A DNA stretch of 7,399 nt from an uncultured Prevotellaceae bacterium (GTDB lineage: Bacteria; Bacteroidota; Bacteroidia; Bacteroidales; Bacteroidaceae): contig CAMHPM010000071.1 of the NCBI GenBank assembly GCA_946187025.1, positions 1-7,399 of the forward strand, in the 5' to 3' direction. Shown here one piece after another: positions 1 to 6,937 of this stretch (position 1 is its first letter; every line of letters starts with the position of its first letter). Below the pieces are notes generated by a model. That model saw nothing but the letters and a program-made list of their open reading frames with translations, searched no databases and had not been told where the DNA came from. The translations under genes and the position numbers were made by a program.

Positions 1-1
1 G

Positions 2-211
2 CGTAGTAGCGAATTGGTTGATATGGGTACCGACTTCGGTATCATCAAAAAGAGCGGCAGCTGGTTCAGCTACAACGATACGAAACTGGCACAAGGTCGT
101 GAAGCGGTGAAGAAACTGCTCGAAGACAATCCGGAACTGGCCGAGGAAATAGAGGCTAAGGTTCGTGAATGTATCGAAAACGGAGGCGGAGGAGAGGATG
201 CTCAACAATAA
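2..211 (+). CDS. recA: RecA recombinase, C-terminal fragment (5' end outside window)
   Basis: This is the last 69 codons of RecA, the ATP-dependent DNA strand-exchange protein of homologous recombination that also triggers LexA-type self-cleavage. The reading frame is open from base 2, so the gene enters from the left edge. The visible part matches the RecA C-terminal domain: a segment beginning RSSELVDMG, then KSGSWFSYNDTKLAQGRE (E. coli has KAGAWYSY...KIGQGK here), then DNPELAEEIEAKVRE. The protein ends in a short Gly- and acid-containing tail, GGGGEDAQQ, as is usual for the RecA tail that tunes DNA binding. The ATPase core with its Walker motifs is not in the window. The next gene starts 14 bases after the TAA stop and is probably co-transcribed. 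The family assignment is from recognised sequence and is firm. Confidence 0.95.
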   Translation, partial: RSSELVDMGTDFGIIKKSGSWFSYNDTKLAQGREAVKKLLEDNPELAEEIEAKVRECIENGGGGEDAQQ

Positions 212-225
212 TCTCTGACTTGAAT

Positions 226-2121
226 ATGAACCGGCGGATACTTAACATACTGAAAGCTGTAGCTATCGTGCTGTTTACGTTGCTTGGTGTTTTGTGTGTC
301 GCAACCTTACTGCTCAACACACACTCGGTACAACAACGACTCCTGCAGTATGTTACGTCTAATCTCGCCGAACGACTCGGTACAAGGGTTGAGGCCGACA
401 GCATAAGCGTAAATTTGTTTGGACCGTCGGCCTCGCTCTATGGACTGCAAATCGACGACCTCGAAGGTAGGCCGATGTTTGACATGGGACGAGTGGAGGC
501 GCACGTTGATCTCACAAGCCTAATGGAACGTCAGGTAACCGTCAAACATGTTGAGGTTGACCGCATGAAGGCTCTACTCGTAAAAACCGACAGCATTTCG
601 CCTGCAAACTATCAGTTTGTCATCGATGCGTTTGCCAAGCGGCCAGACGGAAAGAACGACAGTGTGAAGTCGGACAAGGACAAGAAGATGAACATCGACT
701 TGCACAGGGTTCAGATTACTGATTGTTCCGTAAGTTATCAGAATATCGATCGACAAACTGCAGGACAGGTGGGGATGCTCGAAGTGCGACGTAAGAATGA
801 TGAATACGTTATCCGGGCAGAAAAGTTAAACCTTAAGACTGATAACAACCGTCCGCGTAAAAACGTGATTAAGCCGAAACGTGGAAGCTTTGATGCAGGA
901 CATCTTGACCTCACTGCATCGTTCAAATGCAATATCAAGACACCACAGAAAGATAGTTTGGTAATAGCACTCACTGATGTCACCATACGAGATTCTATCA
1001 GCGGAATCGACATAAAGGACATGCATCTCAATGCAACCACCAATCGCCGACAGTTACAGATTACCGACCTTGCTTTATGTCAGGGAACGACTACACTCAG
1101 TATTGACACTGTGGATGTCGTGATGCCTGACAAGGCCACCGGTAGGCAGCTTTCATTTACGACCGGCAAGATAAGTGGCAACATTATACTTGCAGATATC
1201 TCAAAACTGTTTGTGCCCATACTGAAAGACTTCAAGATGCCGTTGAAACTCAACGCACGTATGAACGGAACTTCCGACCGCCTTGTCTTTCATATGGTTA
1301 ATATTGCTACAACCGACAGTAAGCTGACGATAGCAGCAAGAGGAAGCATCAACAATTTGCGCAACTCGAAGCAGATGACCATCGGATTCGATGTCAGCCA
1401 AATGAAAGCAAAGACTGGTATTATAGAAAAGGTGATAACCCAATTGCCGGTGAAACGACTCATGATGGACCAGCTGCAACGGCTTGGCGATATTATATAT
1501 CGTGGACATTTTGATGTGGTATATAGGCGTGAATCGTTCCGTGGACGTCTGGAAACCGCTGCAGGACCATTAGACTTTAACTTCTCAATCGACGAAAACG
1601 ACAAGTGGTTGAGTGGCAATATACGCAGTAACGCTCTGAAGATAGGTAGTGTTATGGATTTGTCTGATATTGGCGATGTGAACTGCAATGCCAGTTTCCG
1701 TATCGATATATCCAAACCTCGTACTGCTATTATGCGACGCAACAAAGGCGGAAAACTGCCTATCGGCACAATCAAAGCAACTGTTGATGATTGCAGCTAT
1801 AAGAAAGTCCACGTTCGAAATATTGATGTGACTGTTGAGTGTGATGGAGCTGTGGCAGAAGGCGATATCTCGCAACGCGGTAAATGGCGCGAGTTGTTCT
1901 GCCATTTTGCTTATACAAGTAATCAGGATGCAAGCAAACTGAAGATTTCTCATCCGGGAATACGCCTTACAAAGCAAAATAAAGAGACAAAAGAAAAAGC
2001 TCCGAAGCTGACAAAAGCAGAGAAGGCAGAGAAGAAAGCTGCAGAAAAAGCAGCGAAAGCTGAAAAGAAAGCGTCGCAGAAGGCGGCTGACAATGCAGAT
2101 GAGAAAGCCGTAGTTAACTAA
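226..2121 (+). CDS. AsmA/TamB-like inner-membrane-anchored protein with Lys/Ala/Glu-rich tail
   Basis: This is a 631-residue protein. Residues 1-7 are basic (MNRRILN) and about 8-30 form one hydrophobic segment, so it is probably an inner-membrane anchor with the rest in the periplasm. After the anchor, NTHSVQQRLLQYVTSNLAERLGTRV and VNLFGPSASLYGLQIDDLEG resemble the AsmA/TamB N-terminus. The middle is rich in alternating beta-strand-like sequence with repeated phrases of the type 'VxxxDVxxxM', as in the elongated lipid-transfer proteins of this superfamily. Residues 586-631 are a charged low-complexity tail of Lys, Ala and Glu. At 631 residues it is shorter than typical Bacteroidota TamB (well over 1000), and I see no TamB C-terminal domain. 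By family, a role in envelope lipid or outer-membrane protein homeostasis is plausible but inferred. The ATG at 226 was chosen because the longer reading from 169 overlaps recA and would put an Arg-rich stretch before the anchor. No clear Shine-Dalgarno precedes it. Confidence 0.65.
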   Translation: MNRRILNILKAVAIVLFTLLGVLCVATLLLNTHSVQQRLLQYVTSNLAERLGTRVEADSISVNLFGPSASLYGLQIDDLEGRPMFDMGRVEAHVDLTSLMERQVTVKHVEVDRMKALLVKTDSISPANYQFVIDAFAKRPDGKNDSVKSDKDKKMNIDLHRVQITDCSVSYQNIDRQTAGQVGMLEVRRKNDEYVIRAEKLNLKTDNNRPRKNVIKPKRGSFDAGHLDLTASFKCNIKTPQKDSLVIALTDVTIRDSISGIDIKDMHLNATTNRRQLQITDLALCQGTTTLSIDTVDVVMPDKATGRQLSFTTGKISGNIILADISKLFVPILKDFKMPLKLNARMNGTSDRLVFHMVNIATTDSKLTIAARGSINNLRNSKQMTIGFDVSQMKAKTGIIEKVITQLPVKRLMMDQLQRLGDIIYRGHFDVVYRRESFRGRLETAAGPLDFNFSIDENDKWLSGNIRSNALKIGSVMDLSDIGDVNCNASFRIDISKPRTAIMRRNKGGKLPIGTIKATVDDCSYKKVHVRNIDVTVECDGAVAEGDISQRGKWRELFCHFAYTSNQDASKLKISHPGIRLTKQNKETKEKAPKLTKAEKAEKKAAEKAAKAEKKASQKAADNADEKAVVN

Positions 2122-2137
2122 TTCGAAAAAGAATTAG
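2118..2137 (+). other. Small AT-rich hairpin over the stop codon of the AsmA-like gene
   Basis: CTAATTC and GAATTAG form a perfect 7-bp inverted repeat around a GAAAAA loop. The left arm contains the TAA stop codon at 2119-2121. No T-run follows, so on its own it is not a convincing terminator. It could protect the 3' end of the message or be chance in AT-rich DNA. The rest of the 2122-2254 gap holds only the larger hairpin described separately; I see no small gene or clear TAnnTTTG-type promoter in it. Confidence 0.3.
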
Positions 2138-2230
2138 AATATAAAACCTATACAAAAATAGTAACTGAAGGCACTAATCTTTCATTGGAGATAGGCATTG
2201 CAGCACTCATGCGGCAGGAAAAAAGATAGG

Positions 2231-2266
2231 AAAAAGGTGGGAAGTTGTTACTTCTCACCTTTTTTT
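2231..2266. terminator. Bidirectional intrinsic terminator shared by the AsmA-like gene and metH
   Basis: The arms at 2231-2244 (AAAAAGGTGGGAAG) and 2251-2264 (CTTCTCACCTTTTT) pair over 14 bases with a single G-T wobble around a TTGTTA loop. T's on the right (to 2266) serve the plus-strand transcript, and the A-run on the left becomes a U-run for the minus-strand transcript. It sits exactly between two convergent genes, as expected for a two-way terminator. The right arm runs through the metH stop codon (2255-2257) and last codons. A second outer pair of arms, 2211-2220 with 2265-2274, can extend the structure around a 10-base bulge. Confidence 0.85.
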
Positions 2267-5011
2267 CCTGCTGCGGCTACGTGCTTCCTCGAGTGTGAGC
2301 AGATGTGGCTTGTTTTCGTTATATGAAGCTCTCAACACTGCTTGGTGCTCGTATAGCTGATTAGTATATTCAGTGCATGTCTTTGGGTCGAGCAGCTGTT
2401 GGGCTGCCATTACGTTTTGTGCAGCATCCTTGAGCCAGACAACAGGACCTTCATATTCGGTTGCAATCTTCAACGCTGTATGTAGCTCGCTGGTTGTAGC
2501 TCCACCAATCATGAGCGGAACCTTGACGCCTGCTTCTCGCAGTGCGCGTGCAGTGTTCGACATTTCGGTAAGCGATGGCGTTATGAGGCCCGAGAGCCCG
2601 ATGATGTCGGCTTGTGTTTCAATGGCTTTTGCCACAATGTCTTCTGGCGGAACCATCACACCAAGGTCGATAATGTCATATCCGTTGCAACTCATCACAA
2701 CTCCTACAATGTTTTTACCTATGTCGTGTACATCGCCTTTTACGGTAGCAAGAAGTACGCGCCGGCGATGAGTCTGCTTCCGGACTGTAGGTTGGCAACA
2801 TGGACATCCGTCGTAGTGGAGTGCTTTCTCTGGTGTCGTGTTAAAGTATGGCTCGAGTATTGCAACTGCTTGTTTCATTGTGCGTGCCGTTTTTACCACT
2901 TGCGGAAGAAACATCTTTCCTTCTCCGAAGAGTTGGCCAACGTGGTTCATGGCATTCATGAGTGGACCTTCTATCACCTTGACAGCACTTCCTTGCCTTG
3001 TCAGTTCTTCCATCACAACGGCTTCGAGGTTTTCGGTCAGACCTTTTGTTATCATTTCGCCAAGAGTGGGCCTGGCCTTTGCTTTCGGTGTATGTGTTCC
3101 TTCGGCTGTGGCTGTCTCTTCTGACATCGATTGCTGAATGGCAATCAGTCGTTCTGTTGCATCGGGACGGCGGTTGAGTAGCACGTCGTCGATTGCTTCG
3201 ATGAGTTGCGGCGGGATGTCGTCGTATGTCACTTTGGTGGCAGGATTGACTATTGCCATATCCATGCCGCAATTTATGGTATGATATAAGAACACGGCGT
3301 GCATTGCCTCGCGCAGGTAGTTGTTGCCGCGGAATGCAAACGAGAGGTTGCTTATGCCGCCGCTGATGTGGGCATAGGGCAGGTTCTGGTGAATCCATTC
3401 GGTGGCTCGAATGAAGTCGAGCGCATAGTTGTTGTGTTCTTCGATGCCTGTACCTACAGCAAGCACGCAGGGGTCGAAGATGATGTCGGCAGGATTGAAC
3501 CCGATTCCGAGTAACAGGTCGTATGCACGCTTGCAACCTTCAATCTTTCGCTCGAAGGTTGTGGCTTGCCCTTGTTCGTCGAATGCCATTACGACCAATG
3601 CGGCGCCCAGGCGTTTTACTTCTGCTGCATGTTTCAGAAATAGTTCCTCGCCTTCTTTCAACGACAATGAGTTGACAATGCTTTTACCTTGAATACACTT
3701 TAGCCCGGCTGTTATTACATCCCAGTTTGATGAGTCAATCATGAGTGGCTGACGCGAGATGTCTGGGTCGGACATCATGAGGTTGACGAATGTAGTCATT
3801 TCAGATTGTGCGTCGAGAAGGCCGTCGTCCATATTGATGTCGAGCACCATCGCTCCGTCTTCAACTTGTCGGCGTGCAATCAGCAATGCTTCGTCGTAGT
3901 TGTGTTCGTTTATCAGACGCAGGAACTTACGTGAGCCGGCTACGTTGCATCGTTCGCCGATGTTCATGAAGCGGATTTCGGGCGTGAGGTGCAGGGCTTC
4001 GAGGCCTGCAAGGGAGAGAAACGGACTTGTGCTGGAGGATGGTTGTTGGGGGCGCTTGGAGCTCTCGGAGTTCTCAGAGTTCTCAGAGTTCTCGGAGTTC
4101 TCTTCTATCTTGGCTTTTAGTGCTTTGATATACTCGGGTGTGGTGCCACAGCAGCCGCCAACAATGTTTACGAGTCCTTCGTCGATGAATTCGGCAACTT
4201 GTGTCGCAAACTCTTCGGGTGTTTGGTCGTACTGCCCGAGTTCGTTTGGCAGGCCGGCGTTGGGGTGGCAGCTGATGCGGTAGGAGGCTGGTGCCAGGCT
4301 GACTAGTTGTCGTAGGAATGGTTTTATTTCGGCTGCTCCGAACGAACAGTTGAGGCCTACTGAGAATATTGGTGCATGTGCCACAGATGTGAGGAATGCG
4401 TCGATGGTTTGTCCTGAGAGTGTGCGCCCGGCATGGTCGGCCACAGTGAGCGACAGCATCAGTTTCACGTCGTTGCGCCCTGTTGTGCGTTGCGATTCCT
4501 CGAATGCGTAGATGGCTGCTTTGGCATTGAGGGTGTCGAATATGGTTTCTATCAGCACTGCATCTACGCCACCTTCCATCATAGCTGTGATTTGTTCGGT
4601 GTATGCATCAGCGAGTTGGTCGAAGGTTATTTCACGCAGGGCCGGGTTGTTTACGTCGGGGCTCATTGAGCATGTGCGGTTTGTGGGACCTACGCTGCCG
4701 GCTACAAAGCGTGGATGTGAGGGGTTGAGCATCGTGTACTCATCGGCTGCCTTGCGTGCCAGGCGCACTGATGCAAGGTTAAGCTCACGTATTTTGTCGG
4801 TCGTACCATATTCGGCTTGCGATATGCGTTGCGACGAGAATGTGTTGGTTGATATGATGTCGGCTCCGGCTTCGAGATATTGGCGGTGGATGTCGGCCAC
4901 TACTTGTGGATGGGTAATGCTAAGCATGTCGAAGTTTCCTTGGAAACCCCGGCGCTGGAGCATGGTGCCCATGGCACCATCGAGTATTAGTGTTTTGTTG
5001 TGTGTGTGCAT
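2255..5011 (-). CDS. metH: Cobalamin-dependent methionine synthase, lacking the reactivation domain
   Basis: This cytosolic enzyme moves a methyl group from 5-methyltetrahydrofolate to homocysteine through protein-bound cobalamin, making methionine and freeing tetrahydrofolate. It is 918 residues long. Residues 1 to about 300 are the homocysteine domain, with zinc-ligand cysteines C222 (GLNCSFG) and C287/C288 (GGCCGTTP); the 65-residue spacing matches the family. About 303-345 is a Ser/Glu/Asn/Pro-rich linker. The pterin domain starts near 347 (RFMNIGERCNVAGS). The B12 cap and binding domains follow, with D-x-H-x-x-G at DVHDIG (H762, the lower cobalt ligand), SGLITPS and GGATTS. The protein ends at LTLEEARSRSRKKR, just where the roughly 330-residue SAM-binding activation domain of E. 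coli MetH (1227 residues) would begin. The start at 5011 (MHTHNKTLILDGAMGTML) aligns with the family; an upstream ATG at 5065 lies in repeat DNA and adds unrelated residues. AAGGA lies 13 bases before the chosen ATG. metH probably shares the smpB transcript or has its own promoter in the gap. Confidence 0.95.
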   Translation of the reverse strand: MHTHNKTLILDGAMGTMLQRRGFQGNFDMLSITHPQVVADIHRQYLEAGADIISTNTFSSQRISQAEYGTTDKIRELNLASVRLARKAADEYTMLNPSHPRFVAGSVGPTNRTCSMSPDVNNPALREITFDQLADAYTEQITAMMEGGVDAVLIETIFDTLNAKAAIYAFEESQRTTGRNDVKLMLSLTVADHAGRTLSGQTIDAFLTSVAHAPIFSVGLNCSFGAAEIKPFLRQLVSLAPASYRISCHPNAGLPNELGQYDQTPEEFATQVAEFIDEGLVNIVGGCCGTTPEYIKALKAKIEENSENSENSENSESSKRPQQPSSSTSPFLSLAGLEALHLTPEIRFMNIGERCNVAGSRKFLRLINEHNYDEALLIARRQVEDGAMVLDINMDDGLLDAQSEMTTFVNLMMSDPDISRQPLMIDSSNWDVITAGLKCIQGKSIVNSLSLKEGEELFLKHAAEVKRLGAALVVMAFDEQGQATTFERKIEGCKRAYDLLLGIGFNPADIIFDPCVLAVGTGIEEHNNYALDFIRATEWIHQNLPYAHISGGISNLSFAFRGNNYLREAMHAVFLYHTINCGMDMAIVNPATKVTYDDIPPQLIEAIDDVLLNRRPDATERLIAIQQSMSEETATAEGTHTPKAKARPTLGEMITKGLTENLEAVVMEELTRQGSAVKVIEGPLMNAMNHVGQLFGEGKMFLPQVVKTARTMKQAVAILEPYFNTTPEKALHYDGCPCCQPTVRKQTHRRRVLLATVKGDVHDIGKNIVGVVMSCNGYDIIDLGVMVPPEDIVAKAIETQADIIGLSGLITPSLTEMSNTARALREAGVKVPLMIGGATTSELHTALKIATEYEGPVVWLKDAAQNVMAAQQLLDPKTCTEYTNQLYEHQAVLRASYNENKPHLLTLEEARSRSRKKR
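4059..4103 (-). repeat. Five 9-bp tandem repeats coding a Ser-Glu-Asn linker inside metH
   Basis: On the plus strand five 9-bp units lie head to tail: GAGCTCTCG, GAGTTCTCA, GAGTTCTCA, GAGTTCTCG and GAGTTCTCT. Three central units differ at one third base only. Because the unit is nine bases, gains or losses by slippage stay in frame. In the protein they give a run of Ser-Glu-Asn triplets at about residues 303-318, between the homocysteine and pterin domains. The following residues are rich in Ser, Pro and Gln, so the whole stretch is probably a disordered, flexible linker. Confidence 0.9.
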
Positions 5012-5026
5012 AGTTGATGGTATATC

Positions 5027-5142
5027 CTTGCGGGAAAACCGCAAGGCGCAAACGTGGGGTGGCATTGATGCTTGCGGGAAGGCTGCAAGGCGCAGGCGCA
5101 GGGTGGCATTGATGCTTGCGGGACAAGCGCAAGGCGCAGGCG
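5027..5142. repeat. 44-bp tandem repeat (2.6 units), each with an inverted repeat, filling the smpB-metH gap
   Basis: Two full 44-bp units (5027-5070 and 5071-5114) and a 28-base partial unit (5115-5142) lie head to tail. Units 1 and 2 match at 37 of 44 positions. Each begins CTTGCGGGA and carries GCAAGGCGCA, so each can fold into a short hairpin with arms CTTGCG(G) and (C)CGCAAG or close variants. Differences cluster in the loop and the inner base pairs: AAAACC, AAGGCT and ACAAGCG. The array starts directly after the smpB stop codon and ends 15 bases before the metH start codon, so it would be in the metH 5' leader if the genes are co-transcribed. No T-run follows the stems, so they are not simple terminators. 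The role is unknown: REP-like element, processing or stability signal, or a decaying duplication. Confidence 0.85.
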
Positions 5143-5613
5143 TCAGAACTTCATGGCGCGGTCCATTTCGCGGCGGTCTTCTTTCTCTTTCAGGGTTTGA
5201 CGTTTGTCGAATGTCTTCTTACCTTTTGCCAGTGCGATGTCGAGTTTTGCCAGTCCCTGTGCGTTGATGTATAGTCGGGTAGGGACAATGGTGAAGCCTG
5301 GGTTTTTCGATTCGGCCTCAAGCAGTCGCAGTTCTTTTTTGTTGAGCAGTAGTTTCCGTTCGCGTCGTTCGCCTACGTTGTTGTATGAGCCTTGCAGGTA
5401 GTGCGACACGTTCATGTTTTTCACCCACATCTCGCCGCCTGTGAAGTAGCAGTAGCTGTCAACGAGGCTGGCCTTTCCCATGCGTATCGATTTTATTTCG
5501 GTACCGGTGAGTACGATGCCGGCTGTGTAGATGTCGATGAATTCGTAGTCGAACGATGCACGACGGTTTTTTATGTTGATGCGTTGTTTGTTGTTGTCTT
5601 TCTTTTTGTTCAT
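5143..5613 (-). CDS. smpB: SsrA-binding protein SmpB
   Basis: SmpB binds tmRNA (SsrA) and carries it into stalled ribosomes for trans-translation, which frees the ribosome and tags the unfinished peptide for breakdown. The 156-residue length is normal. Visible family signatures are NRRASFDYEFIDIYTAGI near residues 16-33, LTGTEIKSIRMGKASLVDSY (E. coli [20 protein letters not shown]), RKLLLNKKEL, and IALAKGKKTFDKRQ followed by a basic C-terminal tail ending in MDRAMKF, which in this family forms a helix in the mRNA channel. The N-terminus is Lys/Asn-rich (MNKKKDNNKQ). It starts 12 bases after the esterase gene stops, so the two are probably on one transcript. The tmRNA gene itself is not seen in the window. 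metH follows after the repeat-filled gap. Confidence 0.97.
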   Translation of the reverse strand: MNKKKDNNKQRINIKNRRASFDYEFIDIYTAGIVLTGTEIKSIRMGKASLVDSYCYFTGGEMWVKNMNVSHYLQGSYNNVGERRERKLLLNKKELRLLEAESKNPGFTIVPTRLYINAQGLAKLDIALAKGKKTFDKRQTLKEKEDRREMDRAMKF

Positions 5614-5625
5614 GATGTTGTGTTG

Positions 5626-6471
5626 TCAGTTCTTTTTGAAGCTTTGTGCTGCAAATGGCAGGCTTGTGCGGAGTGCTGTGTTCCAGTATTCCCATGTGTG
5701 TCCGCCGTTTCGTACACGCAGTTCGCATGGTATGCGTTTGGCTCTCATTGCCTGGTAGAGCTGTATGTCTTGGTCGAAGAGGAAGTCGTCGTCGCCTATG
5801 TCAATAAACCAGCGTACGGTTTTCAGTTGTTCTGTCACCTCGCGCGATGCGTTGCTTACGTACTTGATGGCATCGTTTTGGTGTACGGCCTTTGTCACGT
5901 ATGTCTGTCGGTTGTTTGGGTCGAGTTGTGTGTCGTTTGATATGAGCCATGCGCTCATTGCATAGCACGACGAGAAGAGGTCGGTGTGGTGTTGTGCATA
6001 TACGGTGCATCCGCCGCCGCCCATCGACAGGCCGCTCACTGCGCGGTTTGCCTTGTCGCCGATGATGCGGTATCGTTTTTCGATTGTCGGGATGAGTTCT
6101 TTGTAGAAGAAGTCGGAGTATGCCCAGCCTTCCATGTTGAAATATCCGTTCCATGTGCCGCGTGTTTCGGGGCCGCCTGCGTTTGGCATGACGATGACCA
6201 TTGGCGGTATTTCGCCTTTCTGTATCATCTCGTCGGCCACTCGGTCGAGCTTGCCTTTTTCAACCCATGCTGCATAGGTGTCGGTGAAGCCGTGCAGCAG
6301 ATAGAGCACAGGGTATTGTTTTGCCGGGTTGCTGTCGAACTCGGCTGGTACGTATATGTTCACTTTCACGGTTGCACCGAGTATGTTGCTCTTGATGCTG
6401 TCGGTTATCACTTTACCTTGTGCCGTGATGGCTGTGCAGACGATGGCTGCAATTGCGATGATTGTTTTCAT
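5626..6471 (-). CDS. Secreted alpha/beta-hydrolase of the putative esterase (esterase D / feruloyl-esterase-like) family
   Basis: This 281-residue protein has a signal peptide: MKTIIAIAAIVCTAITA, with likely cleavage before Gln18, a common pattern in Bacteroidota. It is therefore probably periplasmic or exported. The mature part reads as a PF00756-type hydrolase. LLHGFTD at 58-64 gives the oxyanion-hole region, GLSMGG at 147-152 holds the nucleophile Ser149, an Asp in GDDD (227-229, probably D228) is the likely acid, and GGHTWEYW has the catalytic His258. Known relatives hydrolyse feruloyl or acetyl esters on plant polysaccharides, S-formylglutathione, or act as mycolyltransferases; the sequence does not decide the substrate. 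The nearby genes are housekeeping and give no polysaccharide-locus context. The gene starts 10 bases after the DUF4375 gene ends and is followed 12 bases later by smpB, so it lies in an apparent operon. Confidence 0.88.
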   Translation of the reverse strand: MKTIIAIAAIVCTAITAQGKVITDSIKSNILGATVKVNIYVPAEFDSNPAKQYPVLYLLHGFTDTYAAWVEKGKLDRVADEMIQKGEIPPMVIVMPNAGGPETRGTWNGYFNMEGWAYSDFFYKELIPTIEKRYRIIGDKANRAVSGLSMGGGGCTVYAQHHTDLFSSCYAMSAWLISNDTQLDPNNRQTYVTKAVHQNDAIKYVSNASREVTEQLKTVRWFIDIGDDDFLFDQDIQLYQAMRAKRIPCELRVRNGGHTWEYWNTALRTSLPFAAQSFKKN

Positions 6472-6481
6472 GTGTGTGTAT

Positions 6482-6937
6482 TTATTGTTGGTTATGTTCT
6501 TTGTAGTATTGGGCTATTGCCGGTGTGACGGTTTCCTCGAAGTCGTCGAGGTAGTCGTCGCCCAGTTCGTTGATGGTCTCAAACTGTTCGTACTGTGCCA
6601 TAAACTCGTCGTCGGTCTTGTCGGCTTCGAGTTGCTGCCGGTTGCGTTTGTACTCGCGTGCCACGTCGAACAGCAGCTGGCCGAAGTCTTTGAGGCCCCA
6701 TTGTTTTTTCATGAGCATGGGGAAGGGGCCGAGCAGCACGTATGGGCCGTAGCCGTTTTGTATGAGTTGTATGAACCCGCCTTCCATCACTTCGTCGCGC
6801 AGGTAGCGGTAGGCCAGCAGGCAGTGGTCGTCGATGCTGAGGTGGTCCATGTTGGCATCGGTGAGTTGTCCGCCCACGCTCGCGAGCAGTGAGTCGGTGG
6901 TGTGGTTGAGGTAGTCTATTGATTCCTGGTATGTCAT
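6482..6937 (-). CDS. DUF4375 / DMP19-like protein of unknown function
   Basis: This is a 151-residue soluble protein, with no signal peptide or membrane segment. The central part, about residues 45-98, contains DEVMEGGFIQLIQNGYGPYV and then LLFDVAREYKRN, which resembles the DUF4375 (DMP19-like) family, where a conserved 'GGF-Q-(Y/F)-N-G' phrase precedes helical segments. The name DMP19 comes from a Neisseria DNA-mimic protein, but that activity cannot be assumed here. The C-terminal third is acidic (ADKTDDEF, LGDDYLDDFEE). The ATG at 6937 is preferred because its ATGA overlaps the fbp stop codon, a classic sign of translational coupling. An in-frame ATG at 6955 would add six residues (MDKRKT) and a 22-base overlap. 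Family call is by eye and moderately sure. Confidence 0.7.
   Translation of the reverse strand: MTYQESIDYLNHTTDSLLASVGGQLTDANMDHLSIDDHCLLAYRYLRDEVMEGGFIQLIQNGYGPYVLLGPFPMLMKKQWGLKDFGQLLFDVAREYKRNRQQLEADKTDDEFMAQYEQFETINELGDDYLDDFEETVTPAIAQYYKEHNQQ

Noticed and set aside
169..225. Longer start for the AsmA-like gene overlapping recA
   Set aside because: It would add MYRKRRRRRGC and similar residues coded by the recA tail, ahead of a clean signal-anchor that starts naturally at the ATG at 226.
2122..2254. Remnant of a lost MetH activation domain or a small gene in the gap
   Set aside because: The gap is only 133 bases, AT-rich, and occupied largely by the terminator; no reading in it resembles the missing domain.
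5012..5142. Possible cobalamin or SAM riboswitch before metH, suggested by GCCACCC and GGGAA-like words
   Set aside because: The words recur because of the 44-bp tandem repeat, GGGAA is on the opposite strand to the metH transcript, no B12-box was found, and 131 bases is short for a cobalamin riboswitch.
5027..5142. CRISPR-like array
   Set aside because: Units are directly adjacent without unique spacers, there are under three, and no cas gene is present.
4512..5267. 251-codon open frame on the plus strand
   Set aside because: It is antisense to metH and smpB and runs through the repeat; it has no recognisable domain and is explained by codon bias of the true genes.
6420..6471. Lipoprotein signal at Cys12 of the esterase
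   Set aside because: AIVC lacks the usual small residue before Cys and a following Ala-Gln cleavage site fits a standard signal peptide better.
5986..6892. Two plus-strand open frames of 180 and 187 codons opposite the esterase and DUF4375 genes
   Set aside because: Their Cys/Val/Phe-rich translations are typical of antisense shadows, and the opposite strand has well-supported proteins.
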